From Phycisphaerales bacterium (GTDB taxonomy: Bacteria > Planctomycetota > Phycisphaerae > Tepidisphaerales > Tepidisphaeraceae), in contig JADLBV010000070.1 of assembly GCA_020847545.1 (NCBI GenBank), positions 1-64,000 on the forward strand: a DNA stretch of 64,000 nt, written 5' to 3'. The first letter of the stretch is position 1; each line of letters begins with the position of its first letter. The notes below the pieces were generated by a model. It was not told the DNA's origin, ran no database searches, and was given only the letters and a program-made list of their open reading frames with translations. Of the stretch, positions 25,843 to 33,889 are shown piece by piece. Both the position numbers and the translations under genes were made by a program.

Positions 25843-26895
25843 ATGAGTACAGCAACGCCATCGACCAATGTGTTAAAAGCCGCTGATTTTGCCAGCGATC
25901 AGGACCCTCGCTGGTGCCCGGGGTGTGGGGATTACGCGATTTTGGCGCAGACCAAGAAGGTGCTGGCCAAGATCGGGGCGGATCGGTCCAAGACCGTCTT
26001 TATCTCCGGCATTGGTTGCTCGAGCCGGTTTCCGTCTTACATGAACACCTACGGGTTTCACTCGATTCATGGCCGCGCGCCCACGCTGGTGACGGGATTA
26101 AAACTGGCACAGCCGGAACTAAATGTGTGGATGGTGACCGGAGATGGCGATGCCCTCTCCATCGGCGGCAATCATCTGATTCACATGATCCGCCGGAATG
26201 TGGATGTGAAAATTCTGCTGTTTAACAACCGCATTTATGGCCTGACCAAGGGGCAATATTCACCCACCAGCGAGCATGGGAAAAAGACCAAATCGACGCC
26301 GATGGGTTCGCCGGACATGCCGGTTCGGCCGATCAGCATCGCCATCGCGGCCGAGGCGAGTTTTGCGGCTCGGGCGGTCGATATCGATGTCAAGCATCTG
26401 GAATATGTGCTGGAACGCGCGGCCAAACACAAAGGTTCGGCGTTTGTGGAGATTTATCAGAACTGCAACATTTTTAATGACGGGGCATTCGAGTACGCCA
26501 CCGACAAGCTCACCAAGTCGGATACCACGCTTTATCTGGAGCATGGCAAGCCGCTGATTTTTGGCAAGGAGCTGGACAAGGGGATCCGCGTGCATGGGAT
26601 GAACCCGGAAATTGTGCGCGTGAAGGGGACCAATGATCCACAAGGGCCCTCGCTTTCCAGCTCGCCGGCCGACGATCTGCTGATTCACGATGAGAAGGCG
26701 GAGAATCCCAGTTTGGCCTTCATGCTCTCGCGGATGCGCCATCCGGATTTCCCGGAGCCGCTGGGGGTCTTCCGGGCCGTTGATCAGGAACGCTACGCCC
26801 AACTGGTGCGAAACCAGTCGGTCGATGCGGTTGAACGGCTCGGCAAGGGGGATTTGCAAACGCTGCTGCGCGGCAGTGAGACTTGGACGGTGTAA
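25843..26895 (+). CDS. korB: 2-oxoacid:ferredoxin oxidoreductase, beta subunit
   Basis: A 350-residue thiamine pyrophosphate-binding subunit. RWCPGCGDYAILA, with the Fe-S or TPP-site cysteines, is at residues 23-35. SGIGCSSRF follows, then the TPP motif GDGDALSIGGNHLIHMIRRN and LLFNNRIYGLTKGQYSPTS. It forms the catalytic complex with the fused KorA upstream. The C-terminal part is longer than in minimal beta subunits and carries a variable tail. The stop lies seven bases from the convergent ftsY stop. Confidence 0.93.
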   Translation: MSTATPSTNVLKAADFASDQDPRWCPGCGDYAILAQTKKVLAKIGADRSKTVFISGIGCSSRFPSYMNTYGFHSIHGRAPTLVTGLKLAQPELNVWMVTGDGDALSIGGNHLIHMIRRNVDVKILLFNNRIYGLTKGQYSPTSEHGKKTKSTPMGSPDMPVRPISIAIAAEASFAARAVDIDVKHLEYVLERAAKHKGSAFVEIYQNCNIFNDGAFEYATDKLTKSDTTLYLEHGKPLIFGKELDKGIRVHGMNPEIVRVKGTNDPQGPSLSSSPADDLLIHDEKAENPSLAFMLSRMRHPDFPEPLGVFRAVDQERYAQLVRNQSVDAVERLGKGDLQTLLRGSETWTV

Positions 26896-26902
26896 TCAAG
26901 GA

Positions 26903-27853
26903 TCAGGCGGGGGAAGGATTGGCATTTTCGCCAAAGAGTGCCGCGACAAAACGGGGTGGGTCGAAGGTTTCGATGTCTTGGGGCGTTTCGCCCAGGCCGA
27001 TGAATTTGACGGGGATGTTGAGCTGGTCGCGGATGGCCAGCACGACGCCACCCTTGGCGGTTCCATCCAACTTGGCCAGCACGATGCCGGTAATGCCAAT
27101 GGATTGGGAAAACATTTTGGCTTGTTGAATGGCGTTTTGGCCGGTGGTGGCATCCAGAACCAACAGCACTTCGTGGGGAGCGCCTTCGATGCGTTTGGCG
27201 ACGACATCGCGGATTTTGGTCAATTCGCGCATCAGGTGTTCCTGCGTGTGCAGTCGGCCGGCGGTGTCCACGATCAGAACGTCCATGCCGCGGGATTTGG
27301 CGGCCTCGCAGGCATCATAGGCGACGGCGGCGGGGTCCGAACCCATTTTGTGCTTGATGATCTCCACCCCCAGCCGCCCCGCCCAGATCGTCAGTTGATC
27401 GACGGCGGCGGCGCGGAATGTGTCTGATGCGCAGAGCATCACCTTCTTGTTCATCTGGTTTTTCAACAGCCACGCCAGCTTGGCGATGCTGGTGGTTTTG
27501 CCGGCGCCGTTGATCCCCGCCACCAGCAGGACGGTGGGGCCAGATGGGGCGAAATGCAGCTCGCGGTCCTGATCGGGCCAGCCGGTCAGCAGCTCGTCAC
27601 GGACGATGGATTGGGCTTCGGGGGCGTTGCGGATTTTTCCCAGCCGCCAGCGCTCGCGAATGGCATCGACGATCCGCTCGACGTTGTTCACCCCCATGTC
27701 CGCCAACAGGAACTTTTCCTCCAGTTCGGCGAGGAAATCCTCGTTGATCTGCCGGCCGGGGACGAAAAGGGTGCGGATGTCGGTATTGAGAACCTGCGCG
27801 GTTTTGCGGAGCGCGCCTTTAAGTTTGTCGAGGGTTTTGGAGAAAAATCGCAT
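26903..27853 (-). CDS. ftsY: Signal recognition particle receptor FtsY
   Basis: A 316-residue SRP GTPase that docks ribosome-SRP complexes to SecYEG. The N domain covers residues 1-95. The G domain has G1 GINGAGKTTSIAKLA near residue 112, then DTFRAAAVDQL, G3 DTAGRLH and G4 TKLD-type LAKLDGTAKGG, ending with the closing GLGETPQDIETFDP. The long acidic A domain of E. coli FtsY is missing, which is common outside the gammaproteobacteria. nusB lies seven bases upstream on the same strand. Confidence 0.95.
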   Translation of the reverse strand: MRFFSKTLDKLKGALRKTAQVLNTDIRTLFVPGRQINEDFLAELEEKFLLADMGVNNVERIVDAIRERWRLGKIRNAPEAQSIVRDELLTGWPDQDRELHFAPSGPTVLLVAGINGAGKTTSIAKLAWLLKNQMNKKVMLCASDTFRAAAVDQLTIWAGRLGVEIIKHKMGSDPAAVAYDACEAAKSRGMDVLIVDTAGRLHTQEHLMRELTKIRDVVAKRIEGAPHEVLLVLDATTGQNAIQQAKMFSQSIGITGIVLAKLDGTAKGGVVLAIRDQLNIPVKFIGLGETPQDIETFDPPRFVAALFGENANPSPA

Positions 27854-27860
27854 GACGAAA

Positions 27861-28391
27861 TCAGTCCTGGAGTGCGGTTGGCTCGGTGGTTGATTGGTCC
27901 GACAACGCGGCCGGATCGATCAGGGCGCGGTGTTCCTTCAAAATCGTATCCATCACGCCGTTGACGAAAGAGGCGCTTTGTTCGGTCGAATAATCCTTGG
28001 CCAGTTCGATCGCCTCATCAACGACGACTTTGTGGGGGGTGGGTCGATGGGTCAATTCCCAGATCGCCAGTCGGAGAATGTTGCGGTCGACGCCCGGTTG
28101 TCGGCGTGGGGGCCATTGGGGGGCGATTCGTTCAACCCACTGGTCGGCCACCTGACGGGATTCCCATGCGGCCATGGCCATCTCCAGAGCCTTGTTGGCG
28201 ATGGATTCGGTCTGTGCCACCTCCGTCACCAGCCGCCGTGCCCCTTCCTGATCGATGGATCCATGTGAATCCCAGAAAAAGAGCACCTGCATCGCCAGTT
28301 CGCGCATCCGGTGCTTGCGGAGTGTGCTCAAGGTGTGTGGACGGTCGGAAGACATCGCCTCCAGTATAGGCACGATGTCGGCCGCGTCCAT
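27861..28391 (-). CDS. nusB: Transcription antitermination factor NusB
   Basis: A 176-residue all-helical RNA-binding protein that, with NusE (S10), supports rRNA antitermination. RMRELAMQVLFFWD starts the fold at about residue 28; DRNILRLAIWEL and VVVDEAIELAKDYSTEQSASFVNGVMDTIL are the diagnostic C-terminal motifs. ATG 28391 is used; ATG 28355 (MSSDRPH) is an alternative that removes 12 residues outside the fold. It probably forms an operon with ftsY. Confidence 0.93.
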   Translation of the reverse strand: MDAADIVPILEAMSSDRPHTLSTLRKHRMRELAMQVLFFWDSHGSIDQEGARRLVTEVAQTESIANKALEMAMAAWESRQVADQWVERIAPQWPPRRQPGVDRNILRLAIWELTHRPTPHKVVVDEAIELAKDYSTEQSASFVNGVMDTILKEHRALIDPAALSDQSTTEPTALQD

Positions 28392-28412
28392 TTAGCGATT
28401 TTGAGGCTTGAA

Positions 28413-29486
28413 TTAATGGCCTGAACGGGATTGCCGACGGGCGGCCTGGTCGGCCTGGCGCTGTTGTTCTTCAACCCGTTGCAAATCGTCGATAATCTTC
28501 TGTTGGGCCTGTTGCTGGTCTTGCTGCACCACCGGCGTCAGGCAGCTTCGGGGGAGTGCCTGCAATAATTCCTGCGCTTTTTCCAGACTTTTGTCATCGG
28601 GCATGTGTTGGCCGACCTCAATGGCCCATCGCTTCAGTTCGGCGAATTGCTGGGGAGTCGCCACGTTGGGCTTTCGCCAGTTTCGGGCGGCCGGGGGGAG
28701 TTGGTTTGCCCGTTCGCGGGCGGCCGCCACGCGGTCGCGCAGGGGTGGATGGTCGGAGAGGATTTCAGGTGTGGTATCCATCCCCTTGTCGATCAACCCT
28801 TGAAAGAAATCGGCAAAATGGGCCGGGTCCCAACCCGCGCGGACGTAAAAATCAAACCCCATCTGGTCGGCCTGGGCCTCATCCTTGCGGGTGTATCCCA
28901 TGCCGATGAAATTCCCCACCAGCACGGCCGCACTGGCGAAGGCGGAGGCATATTCATCCCCATGTTTGTCCCCGCCGGCCGCGTAGCCGACCAGCCCCAT
29001 CGCGGCGGCGCTGCCCAACACCAAGTACTGTCTGTTCATGGATTTATGGATGTGCCGACCATAAACGTGGCCATATTCGTGCGCCATCACGGCCGCCAAC
29101 TCATCCTCAGTTTTGCACTGCTCGAAGAGCGCGGTGTAAATGTACATGTGCTCGCCGCCGGTTGTGAAGGCGTTGAGGGTTTTGCTGTTGACGAAATGGA
29201 ATTGCATCTCCTTGGAATACATCCACTGGCTGTCCTCTTCGCGATGGGCGGAGGGGCCGTAGTTTTGGCGGTTCATCTCGCGGGCGGTGGCGATGATGCG
29301 CTCGCCGACGGCCTGTATGTAGCCGGCCAGATGCGGATCGGTGATGACGGCCGGCTCAAGGCCGGAGTGCATCTGGTTGGCCTGATCGATCACGGCCGCA
29401 TCGGTGGCACATCCGACACCGGCCATCGCGGCCGAACCCAGACAAACGATCATCACCAACCGATGCAACAGTGAGCGCAAAGCCAT
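28413..29486 (-). CDS. M48 family zinc metalloprotease, exported
   Basis: A 357-residue peptidase with the zinc motif HEYGH in VMAHEYGHVYGRH near residue 138 and a downstream acidic zinc ligand in RKDEAQADQMGFDFYVRAG. An N-terminal signal sequence ends in AAMAGVGC, which could be a lipobox, so it may be a periplasmic lipoprotein of the BepA/LoiP type that clears or matures outer-membrane proteins. The glutamine-rich helical C-terminus (QQDQQQAQQKIIDDL) is unusual. It lies 21 bases upstream of nusB on the same strand. Confidence 0.85.
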   Translation of the reverse strand: MALRSLLHRLVMIVCLGSAAMAGVGCATDAAVIDQANQMHSGLEPAVITDPHLAGYIQAVGERIIATAREMNRQNYGPSAHREEDSQWMYSKEMQFHFVNSKTLNAFTTGGEHMYIYTALFEQCKTEDELAAVMAHEYGHVYGRHIHKSMNRQYLVLGSAAAMGLVGYAAGGDKHGDEYASAFASAAVLVGNFIGMGYTRKDEAQADQMGFDFYVRAGWDPAHFADFFQGLIDKGMDTTPEILSDHPPLRDRVAAARERANQLPPAARNWRKPNVATPQQFAELKRWAIEVGQHMPDDKSLEKAQELLQALPRSCLTPVVQQDQQQAQQKIIDDLQRVEEQQRQADQAARRQSRSGH

Positions 29487-29538
29487 AAACGACAGTTTAC
29501 AGTTTTGGCGCGCCCTACCGCAATGAATTTATGCTGTA

Positions 29539-29651
29539 AACCCCCTCCCCAACCCTCCCCCGGAAGTACCGGGGGAGGGAGTAAGAGGGTGGGATCGCAT
29601 TTGGAATTTATTCCCTCCCTCGGTACTCCGGGGGAGGGCAGGGTGGGGGTT
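29539..29651. repeat. CT/GA-rich double palindrome (copy 2, opposite arrangement)
   Basis: Unit 29539-29582 forms a hairpin CCCTCCCCCGG / CCGGGGGAGGG with a five-base loop, and unit 29613-29651 is an imperfect inverted copy (CCCTCCCTCGG with CGGGGGAGGG). Both repeat the unit found at 25683-25783. In this copy the ACCCCC ends face outward, while in the other they face inward. It fills the gap between the M48 protease gene and the small HTH gene. Confidence 0.7.
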
Positions 29652-29727
29652 GTGAGGAAAGAGAAAACCCTCTCTATTACTCTCACCTGAAATACTGAAT
29701 GTGGAGATATTGTGATGCCAATCCGCC

Positions 29728-30093
29728 TCAGGCAACTCGGCGGGGAGGCGTTCTCAGGCGGGATGTTTCGTGGCGGCGATGGTGTACAAGCGTCAGGTCG
29801 GATGGTCCATCATCCTCAAGCGGTTCCTGCAATTCTTCCAGTTCTTCGGGTGACAAGAGATCGGCCGACTCGTTGACGGTTGATTCCGCCGGTTGCACCA
29901 TCACATAAGTGGGTGGGCGATCTTCGGGACGTTTTTTTGGGGGTGTGATGCCGGCATTGTGCGGGGCAACATTGACGAAGACAAATCCGTTTTCGGACCT
30001 GCTTGGGATACGGCCTTCCCGGATGCAGTCCATGATGTGCTGCACACTGACATTCCACAATTCGGCCGCGATCGCGGGCACCACCCAAGCCAT
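29728..30093 (-). CDS. Small protein with probable helix-turn-helix domain
   Basis: A 121-residue protein. The first 45 residues (VVPAIAAELWNVSVQHIMDC, then IREGRIPSRSENGFVFVNV) have the shape of an excisionase/MerR-like HTH domain: a helix that reads a binding site and a following REGRIP turn. The rest is proline-rich and acidic (LLSPEELEELQEPLEDDGP), probably disordered. ATG 30093 is chosen because GGGAAGG lies five to six bases upstream; a GTG at 30099 is possible. It is divergent from the rhamnose isomerase gene and may regulate it, which is inference from position only. Confidence 0.6.
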   Translation of the reverse strand: MAWVVPAIAAELWNVSVQHIMDCIREGRIPSRSENGFVFVNVAPHNAGITPPKKRPEDRPPTYVMVQPAESTVNESADLLSPEELEELQEPLEDDGPSDLTLVHHRRHETSRLRTPPRRVA

Positions 30094-30156
30094 GTCCACC
30101 TTCCCAATTCGGCTATCGACTCATCGTCCGACATGAGGGGGTTGCTTGAGACGATT

Positions 30157-30171
30157 TGTCGCACTGCGACA
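30157..30171. promoter_or_regulatory. Inverted repeat upstream of the rhamnose isomerase gene, possible operator
   Basis: TGTCGC and its reverse complement GCGACA flank three bases (ACT). A TATGAT hexamer at 30182-30187 could be the -10 box of the isomerase promoter, which would place the inverted repeat over the -35 region. It lies between two divergent genes, so it could act on either. Confidence 0.4.
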
Positions 30172-30228
30172 TGGCGTCAGTTATGATACACCTCGACAAA
30201 ATAACGCCCCATAAAAAGAGGAACCGTG

Positions 30229-31422
30229 ATGGAAAAAGAGCAACTCTTCGCCCTGCTGGATGATTTCAAAATTGAGACCCCAAGTTGGGGTTATGCCGAC
30301 ACCGGCACGCGATTTGGCAAGTTTTTGCAACCGGCCGCCGCCGGCACGATTGATGAGAAGCTGGCGGATGCGGGGATAGTTCATCGATACACCGGCTGCT
30401 GCCCCACCGTGGCGGTCCATGTGCTGTGGGATTTTTCGATGGGAGTGGACGCCACCGCCACCGCGAAAGTGGCCCAAAATCATGGCGTGCGCATCGGGGC
30501 GATCAATCCGAACCTGTTCCAGGACCAGGTGTACAAATTCGGCTCGGTTACCAGCCCGGATGAGCGCGCCCAGTCCCATGCCCATCGACATGTCACCGAT
30601 TCGATCCACATCGCCAAGGCGGTGGGATCCAACGTGTTGAGCCTCTGGTTCGCCGATGGGACCAATTATCCGGGCCAGGATGACATCGTGACCCGCAAAC
30701 AGCGGATGCACGGGGCGTTGCGCCAATGGCACGACGCCATGCCACAAGACATGTTGATGATGGTGGAATACAAGCCCTTTGAGCCGGCCTTCTATCACAC
30801 CGACATCGCCGATTGGGGAATGGCTTATATCTTCGCCAAGGATGCCGGCCCCAACGCCAAGGTACTGGTGGACAGCGGCCACCATTATCAAGCCCAGAAC
30901 ATCGAACAGATCGTCGCGTGGCTGCTGGATGAGCAGATGCTGGGCGGTTTTCATTTCAACGACCGCAAATACGCCGACGACGACCTGACACTGGGGAGCA
31001 TCGACCCATACGCGGTCTTCCGCATCTTTCACGAAATCCGTAACGCGGCCGAATGGCGCAACTGCGATGTCTCACAAATCGCCTACATGGTGGACCAGAG
31101 CCACAATCTCAAGCCCAAGATCGAGGCGATGATCCAGACCGTCACCACAGCGCAGGAGATGTTCGCCAAGGCGTGCCTGGTGGACCGGGACAAACTGCGC
31201 GATGCGCAGGCTCGAATAGATGTCGTGGATTCGGAAACTTGCCTGCGCAATGCGTTTTTTACGGATGTCAGGCCATTGCTGGGCGAATGGCGAAAACGTC
31301 ACAACATTGATCCCGATCCATTGAAGGCCTATCGAGCCAGTGGATACCAGCAACGAATCGCCAAGGAACGCGAAGCCGCCCGCGCGGCACGCGGCGGAAA
31401 CGCCGGTTCCGCTTATGCCTGA
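30229..31422 (+). CDS. rhaI: L-rhamnose isomerase (RhaI type)
   Basis: A 397-residue TIM-barrel sugar isomerase that interconverts L-rhamnose and L-rhamnulose with a divalent metal and also acts on related sugars in this family. Conserved segments are ETPSWGYADTGTRFG near the start, INPNLFQDQVYKFGS, LSLWFADGTNYPGQDD, MMVEYKPFEPAFYHTDI with metal-binding glutamate, DSGHHYQAQNIEQIV and GGFHFNDRKYADDDLT. It is the Pseudomonas-type RhaI rather than RhaA of E. coli. ATG 30229 has AGAGG seven bases upstream. No rhamnulokinase or aldolase is adjacent. Confidence 0.85.
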   Translation: MEKEQLFALLDDFKIETPSWGYADTGTRFGKFLQPAAAGTIDEKLADAGIVHRYTGCCPTVAVHVLWDFSMGVDATATAKVAQNHGVRIGAINPNLFQDQVYKFGSVTSPDERAQSHAHRHVTDSIHIAKAVGSNVLSLWFADGTNYPGQDDIVTRKQRMHGALRQWHDAMPQDMLMMVEYKPFEPAFYHTDIADWGMAYIFAKDAGPNAKVLVDSGHHYQAQNIEQIVAWLLDEQMLGGFHFNDRKYADDDLTLGSIDPYAVFRIFHEIRNAAEWRNCDVSQIAYMVDQSHNLKPKIEAMIQTVTTAQEMFAKACLVDRDKLRDAQARIDVVDSETCLRNAFFTDVRPLLGEWRKRHNIDPDPLKAYRASGYQQRIAKEREAARAARGGNAGSAYA

Positions 31423-31473
31423 TAAGGCATAAATGGCAACCCTCGAGCAACGCCCTGCAATGCCGTGGATCAA

Positions 31474-31818
31474 TCATGCCGGGCGATGAAAATGTACCAG
31501 AGTCGCCGGGCCGTCTTTTGGTTGAATTTCAAGCGTCCCTGAATTCCGATCCTGATCGGCTAGGCGAATGTGCCGGGGATGATCCACTGTGTGCGTAAAA
31601 TTGCTCGACAGGGAATTCCCAGCACCCACGTCGATTGAACAAGGCCGAGAACCGGCCGGATCGAGGCTGATCCCACGCAAGGGCTGATCAGCCAAAATCC
31701 GCTCCGGCCCCGCTTCTTGGCTCAAAACTTCAATTGTGACAGGCCAGCCAAGATGCTCGTCGCTGAAACGATTGCAAAAATCGACCCATTGATCCTGTGG
31801 TACTTCGTGTGATTGCAT
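31474..31818 (-). CDS. DUF5335-like small protein
   Basis: A 114-residue soluble protein starting MQSHEVPQDQWVDFCNRFS. It then holds VTIEVLSQEAGPERILADQPLRGISLD and ends near LEIQPKDGPATLVHF. This resembles the DUF5335 family of uncharacterised proteins. ATG 31818 is well supported by AAAGGAG six bases upstream; a longer in-frame start at 31845 is not. It is convergent with the isomerase gene and divergent from the toxin-antitoxin pair. Confidence 0.65.
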   Translation of the reverse strand: MQSHEVPQDQWVDFCNRFSDEHLGWPVTIEVLSQEAGPERILADQPLRGISLDPAGSRPCSIDVGAGNSLSSNFTHTVDHPRHIRLADQDRNSGTLEIQPKDGPATLVHFHRPA

Positions 31819-31974
31819 GATGAACTCCTTTGGCACGTACAGCAAGCAATCGGCGTGCCGCAGAGCTTTTTGGAGTGTTATGAAGGGGTAGAAAATGTAA
31901 GAATGTCATAGAAAACTATCGACTGAATCACACCTGAATTGTAAACTGAGCAGGAACAAGCAAGAGGAGCTCGC

Positions 31975-32190
31975 ATGGGAAAGATTCAAGACCTTTATCG
32001 CACCAGCGTACGGCCCATGCTTCCGGCCGAACGTCTGCAACTGGCTCGATTAATCCTCGACGATCTTGCCCCATCCGAACAGCCAGTGGATATCAGCGAT
32101 CAATGGACCGACGATGATCTCGCCGATGCTGCGGCCGCATCCGCACGCCATGGCGTTCGTCAGGACAAAGACAACGGAGCCGGAAAATGA
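31975..32190 (+). CDS. Antitoxin of a MazF-type toxin-antitoxin pair
   Basis: A 71-residue acidic protein: an N-terminal segment (LYRTSVRPMLPAERLQLARLILDDL), then a charged tail (QWTDDDLADAAAASARHG). The helix resembles that of small antitoxins with the pattern LPxxERxxLAxxIL-D-L. Its last four bases overlap the toxin start (ATGA), the classic arrangement. ATG 31975 has AGAGGAG upstream. It should bind and neutralise the toxin and repress the pair. Confidence 0.75.
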   Translation: MGKIQDLYRTSVRPMLPAERLQLARLILDDLAPSEQPVDISDQWTDDDLADAAAASARHGVRQDKDNGAGK

Positions 32191-32510
32191 ACCCCGGTGA
32201 GGTCATCTGGATCGATTTTCCAGGTGTTGTGCAAACAAAACGTCGCCCCGCCGTCATACTGTCTTCCACATCGTATCACTCAACACGCCCCGATGTGATT
32301 GTCGGCCTCATCACCAGCCAACTCGCAAAAGCCACCGCACCCACGGATTATCATCTGCAAGATTGGCAAGCTGCGGGATTACGCGTCCCCTCCGCGTTCC
32401 GTTCATTTCTCATCACGCTTCCACAAGCATCCATTGTCAGCACGATGGGTACGCTCTCAGCAACCGACTGGAACCAAGTCCAAGTCCGTATCAAACTTGC
32501 GATGGGCTAA
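32187..32510 (+). CDS. MazF/PemK-family mRNA interferase toxin
   Basis: A 107-residue protein with the MazF fold. The N-terminal GEVIWIDFPGVVQTKRRPAVIL contains the W-x-DF-P turn and the conserved RPAVIL strand. VIVGLITSQL and the DWQAAGLRVPSAFRS region follow, with serine and threonine residues near the usual RNA-cleaving site. It would cut mRNA at short sequences when free of its antitoxin. It overlaps the antitoxin gene by four bases. Confidence 0.88.
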   Translation: MNPGEVIWIDFPGVVQTKRRPAVILSSTSYHSTRPDVIVGLITSQLAKATAPTDYHLQDWQAAGLRVPSAFRSFLITLPQASIVSTMGTLSATDWNQVQVRIKLAMG

Positions 32511-32520
32511 TAAATCATCA

Positions 32521-32548
32521 CAAAACCGCCGGTCAATCGGCCGGCGGT
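32521..32548 (-). terminator. Putative terminator of trxA
   Basis: An eight-base stem, ACCGCCGG (32525-32532) and CCGGCGGT (32541-32548), is followed on the minus strand by TTTTG. It lies 28 bases after the trxA stop and 15 bases after the mazF-like stop, so it may serve both convergent genes. The T tract is short. Confidence 0.5.
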
Positions 32549-32575
32549 GAGATATTGTAAGTCTTTATTTGGACG

Positions 32576-32905
32576 TTACTTCAGCGCATCCAAGGCTTCG
32601 CGGAAGTCTTTTTCGTTGCGCATGCCGACAAATTTCTGGGCGACTTGTCCATTGTGGAACAAAATGACGGTTGGGATGGCGCTGATGCCGTACTTGATCG
32701 AGACATCGCGGTTGGCATCCGTGTCCACCTTGCCGACCTTGACCTTGCCGGAGTAGGAATCGGCGATCTTGTCGATGGTGGGGGCCAACATCCGGCAGGG
32801 CATGCACCATTCGGCCCAGAAATCCACCAATACCGGCTCGGCGGATTTGATGACTTCCTGTTCAAAATTCTGATCGGTAAATTCTTTCACATTCGCACTG
32901 GCCAT
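32576..32905 (-). CDS. trxA: Thioredoxin
   Basis: A 109-residue cytoplasmic disulfide reductase of standard length. The active site is WAEWCMPCRML at residues 30-40, with WCMPC in place of the usual WCGPC. The buried aspartate before it (VLVDFWAEW) and the cis-proline loop GISAIPTVILF are normal. ATG 32905 has AGGAG eight bases upstream. The methionine between the cysteines occurs in some thioredoxins and can shift redox potential. Confidence 0.93.
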   Translation of the reverse strand: MASANVKEFTDQNFEQEVIKSAEPVLVDFWAEWCMPCRMLAPTIDKIADSYSGKVKVGKVDTDANRDVSIKYGISAIPTVILFHNGQVAQKFVGMRNEKDFREALDALK

Positions 32906-32992
32906 GTCAGATGCTCCTCATAATCATGGAAAATCGTTTATGCGGGATCATAGAAGTGCCCCGGCGCAGAGTCAAACCGTACGATGTTCACA

Positions 32993-33565
32993 TCAACGGA
33001 CTTGAGGTTTTGCCCATGCCGGGGCGATGGGTTTGCCTTTGACGCCGTTGGCTTTGCCTTCGGTGACCAGTTGCAGGATCGCCATGGAAAAGGAGGGCAG
33101 GTCGTCGGGGCAGCGGGAGGTGATGATGGGGCCATCGACGACGCATTCCTCATCGACCCATTGGCCGCCGGCGTTGACGACGTCGTCGATGATGGACATG
33201 TAGCTGGTGCAGCGCCGACCGCGCAGGGCGTCGGTGGAGCAGAGCATCCATGGGCCGTGACAGATGGCGGCCATCGGGATTTTCAAGTCGGCGGCCTCGC
33301 GGACCAATCGGACCATTCCTTCATCGCGGCGCATGTGATCGGGTGATGATCCGCCGGGGATGACGATCAGTTGATAGTCGGCGGCGCGAACATCTTTGGC
33401 GGATTTTTCCGCTTTTTGCGGGTAGCCTTGTTTGCCGACGTAGGTTTCGCCTGCTTTGGGTCCGATAACATCCACCCCATGCCCGGCCTCACGGAGACGC
33501 AGACGGGGGTATTGCAGCTCCAGGTCTTCGTAGATTTTTTCGATCAGGATCGCGATTTTGGCCAT
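32993..33565 (-). CDS. DJ-1/PfpI-family protein
   Basis: A 190-residue protein of the class I glutamine-amidotransferase-like superfamily. The nucleophile elbow AICHGPWML contains the reactive cysteine, and the conserved glutamate lies in EKIYEDLELQYPRLRLREAG near the N-terminus. IVIPGGSSPDHMRRD is the family's second motif. Members act as proteases, deglycases or stress chaperones; the precise role here cannot be read from sequence. ATG 33565 follows GAGGTG closely. Confidence 0.88.
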   Translation of the reverse strand: MAKIAILIEKIYEDLELQYPRLRLREAGHGVDVIGPKAGETYVGKQGYPQKAEKSAKDVRAADYQLIVIPGGSSPDHMRRDEGMVRLVREAADLKIPMAAICHGPWMLCSTDALRGRRCTSYMSIIDDVVNAGGQWVDEECVVDGPIITSRCPDDLPSFSMAILQLVTEGKANGVKGKPIAPAWAKPQVR

Positions 33566-33695
33566 GACTCACCTCAATATAAATGCATGTGAAATTTTCA
33601 TAAGATATTTATTTACAATTACTTACAAAATTTCAATCCAGATAATCGATTCCTATCATAGCGTGAAATAAATCACAGAATAGTCTGATAACCAC

Positions 33696-33723
33696 TTGCA
33701 TTTATAGGACCATTGCGTAGAAT
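33696..33723 (+). promoter_or_regulatory. Putative promoter of the first surface-protein gene
   Basis: TTGCAT (33696-33701) and TAGAAT (33718-33723) are 16 bases apart. The same two hexamers precede the second surface-protein gene at 34745-34774, which strengthens the call. The predicted transcript has a leader of about 160 bases. Confidence 0.55.
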
Positions 33724-33889
33724 GAGGTCTGCTCCGTGGGTGAAGTCCTTGCCGGTTGGTTGACTTATGCCGGGTCGGGAATTTCAGGGAGTAGCCAAGT
33801 ATGCATGTGATGATTGACGCAATGTGCGTCGCACACAACGGCTCTTGGAGTTGTTGACCCAGTGGATGGGTCGTTAAGGAGGTTCGTCG
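33724..33889 (+). promoter_or_regulatory. Structured 5' leader of the first surface-protein gene
   Basis: Between the putative -10 box and the ATG at 33890 lies a leader with a TGTGCG-T-CGCACA hairpin (33823-33835), the sequence CAACGG (33836-33841) and a hairpin GACCCA / TGGGTC (33856-33872) with loop GTGGA, four bases before AAGGAGG (33876-33882). The second surface-protein gene has CAACGG, a hairpin with loop GTGGG and TAAGGAGG in the same order. Known riboswitch families do not obviously fit. Confidence 0.45.
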
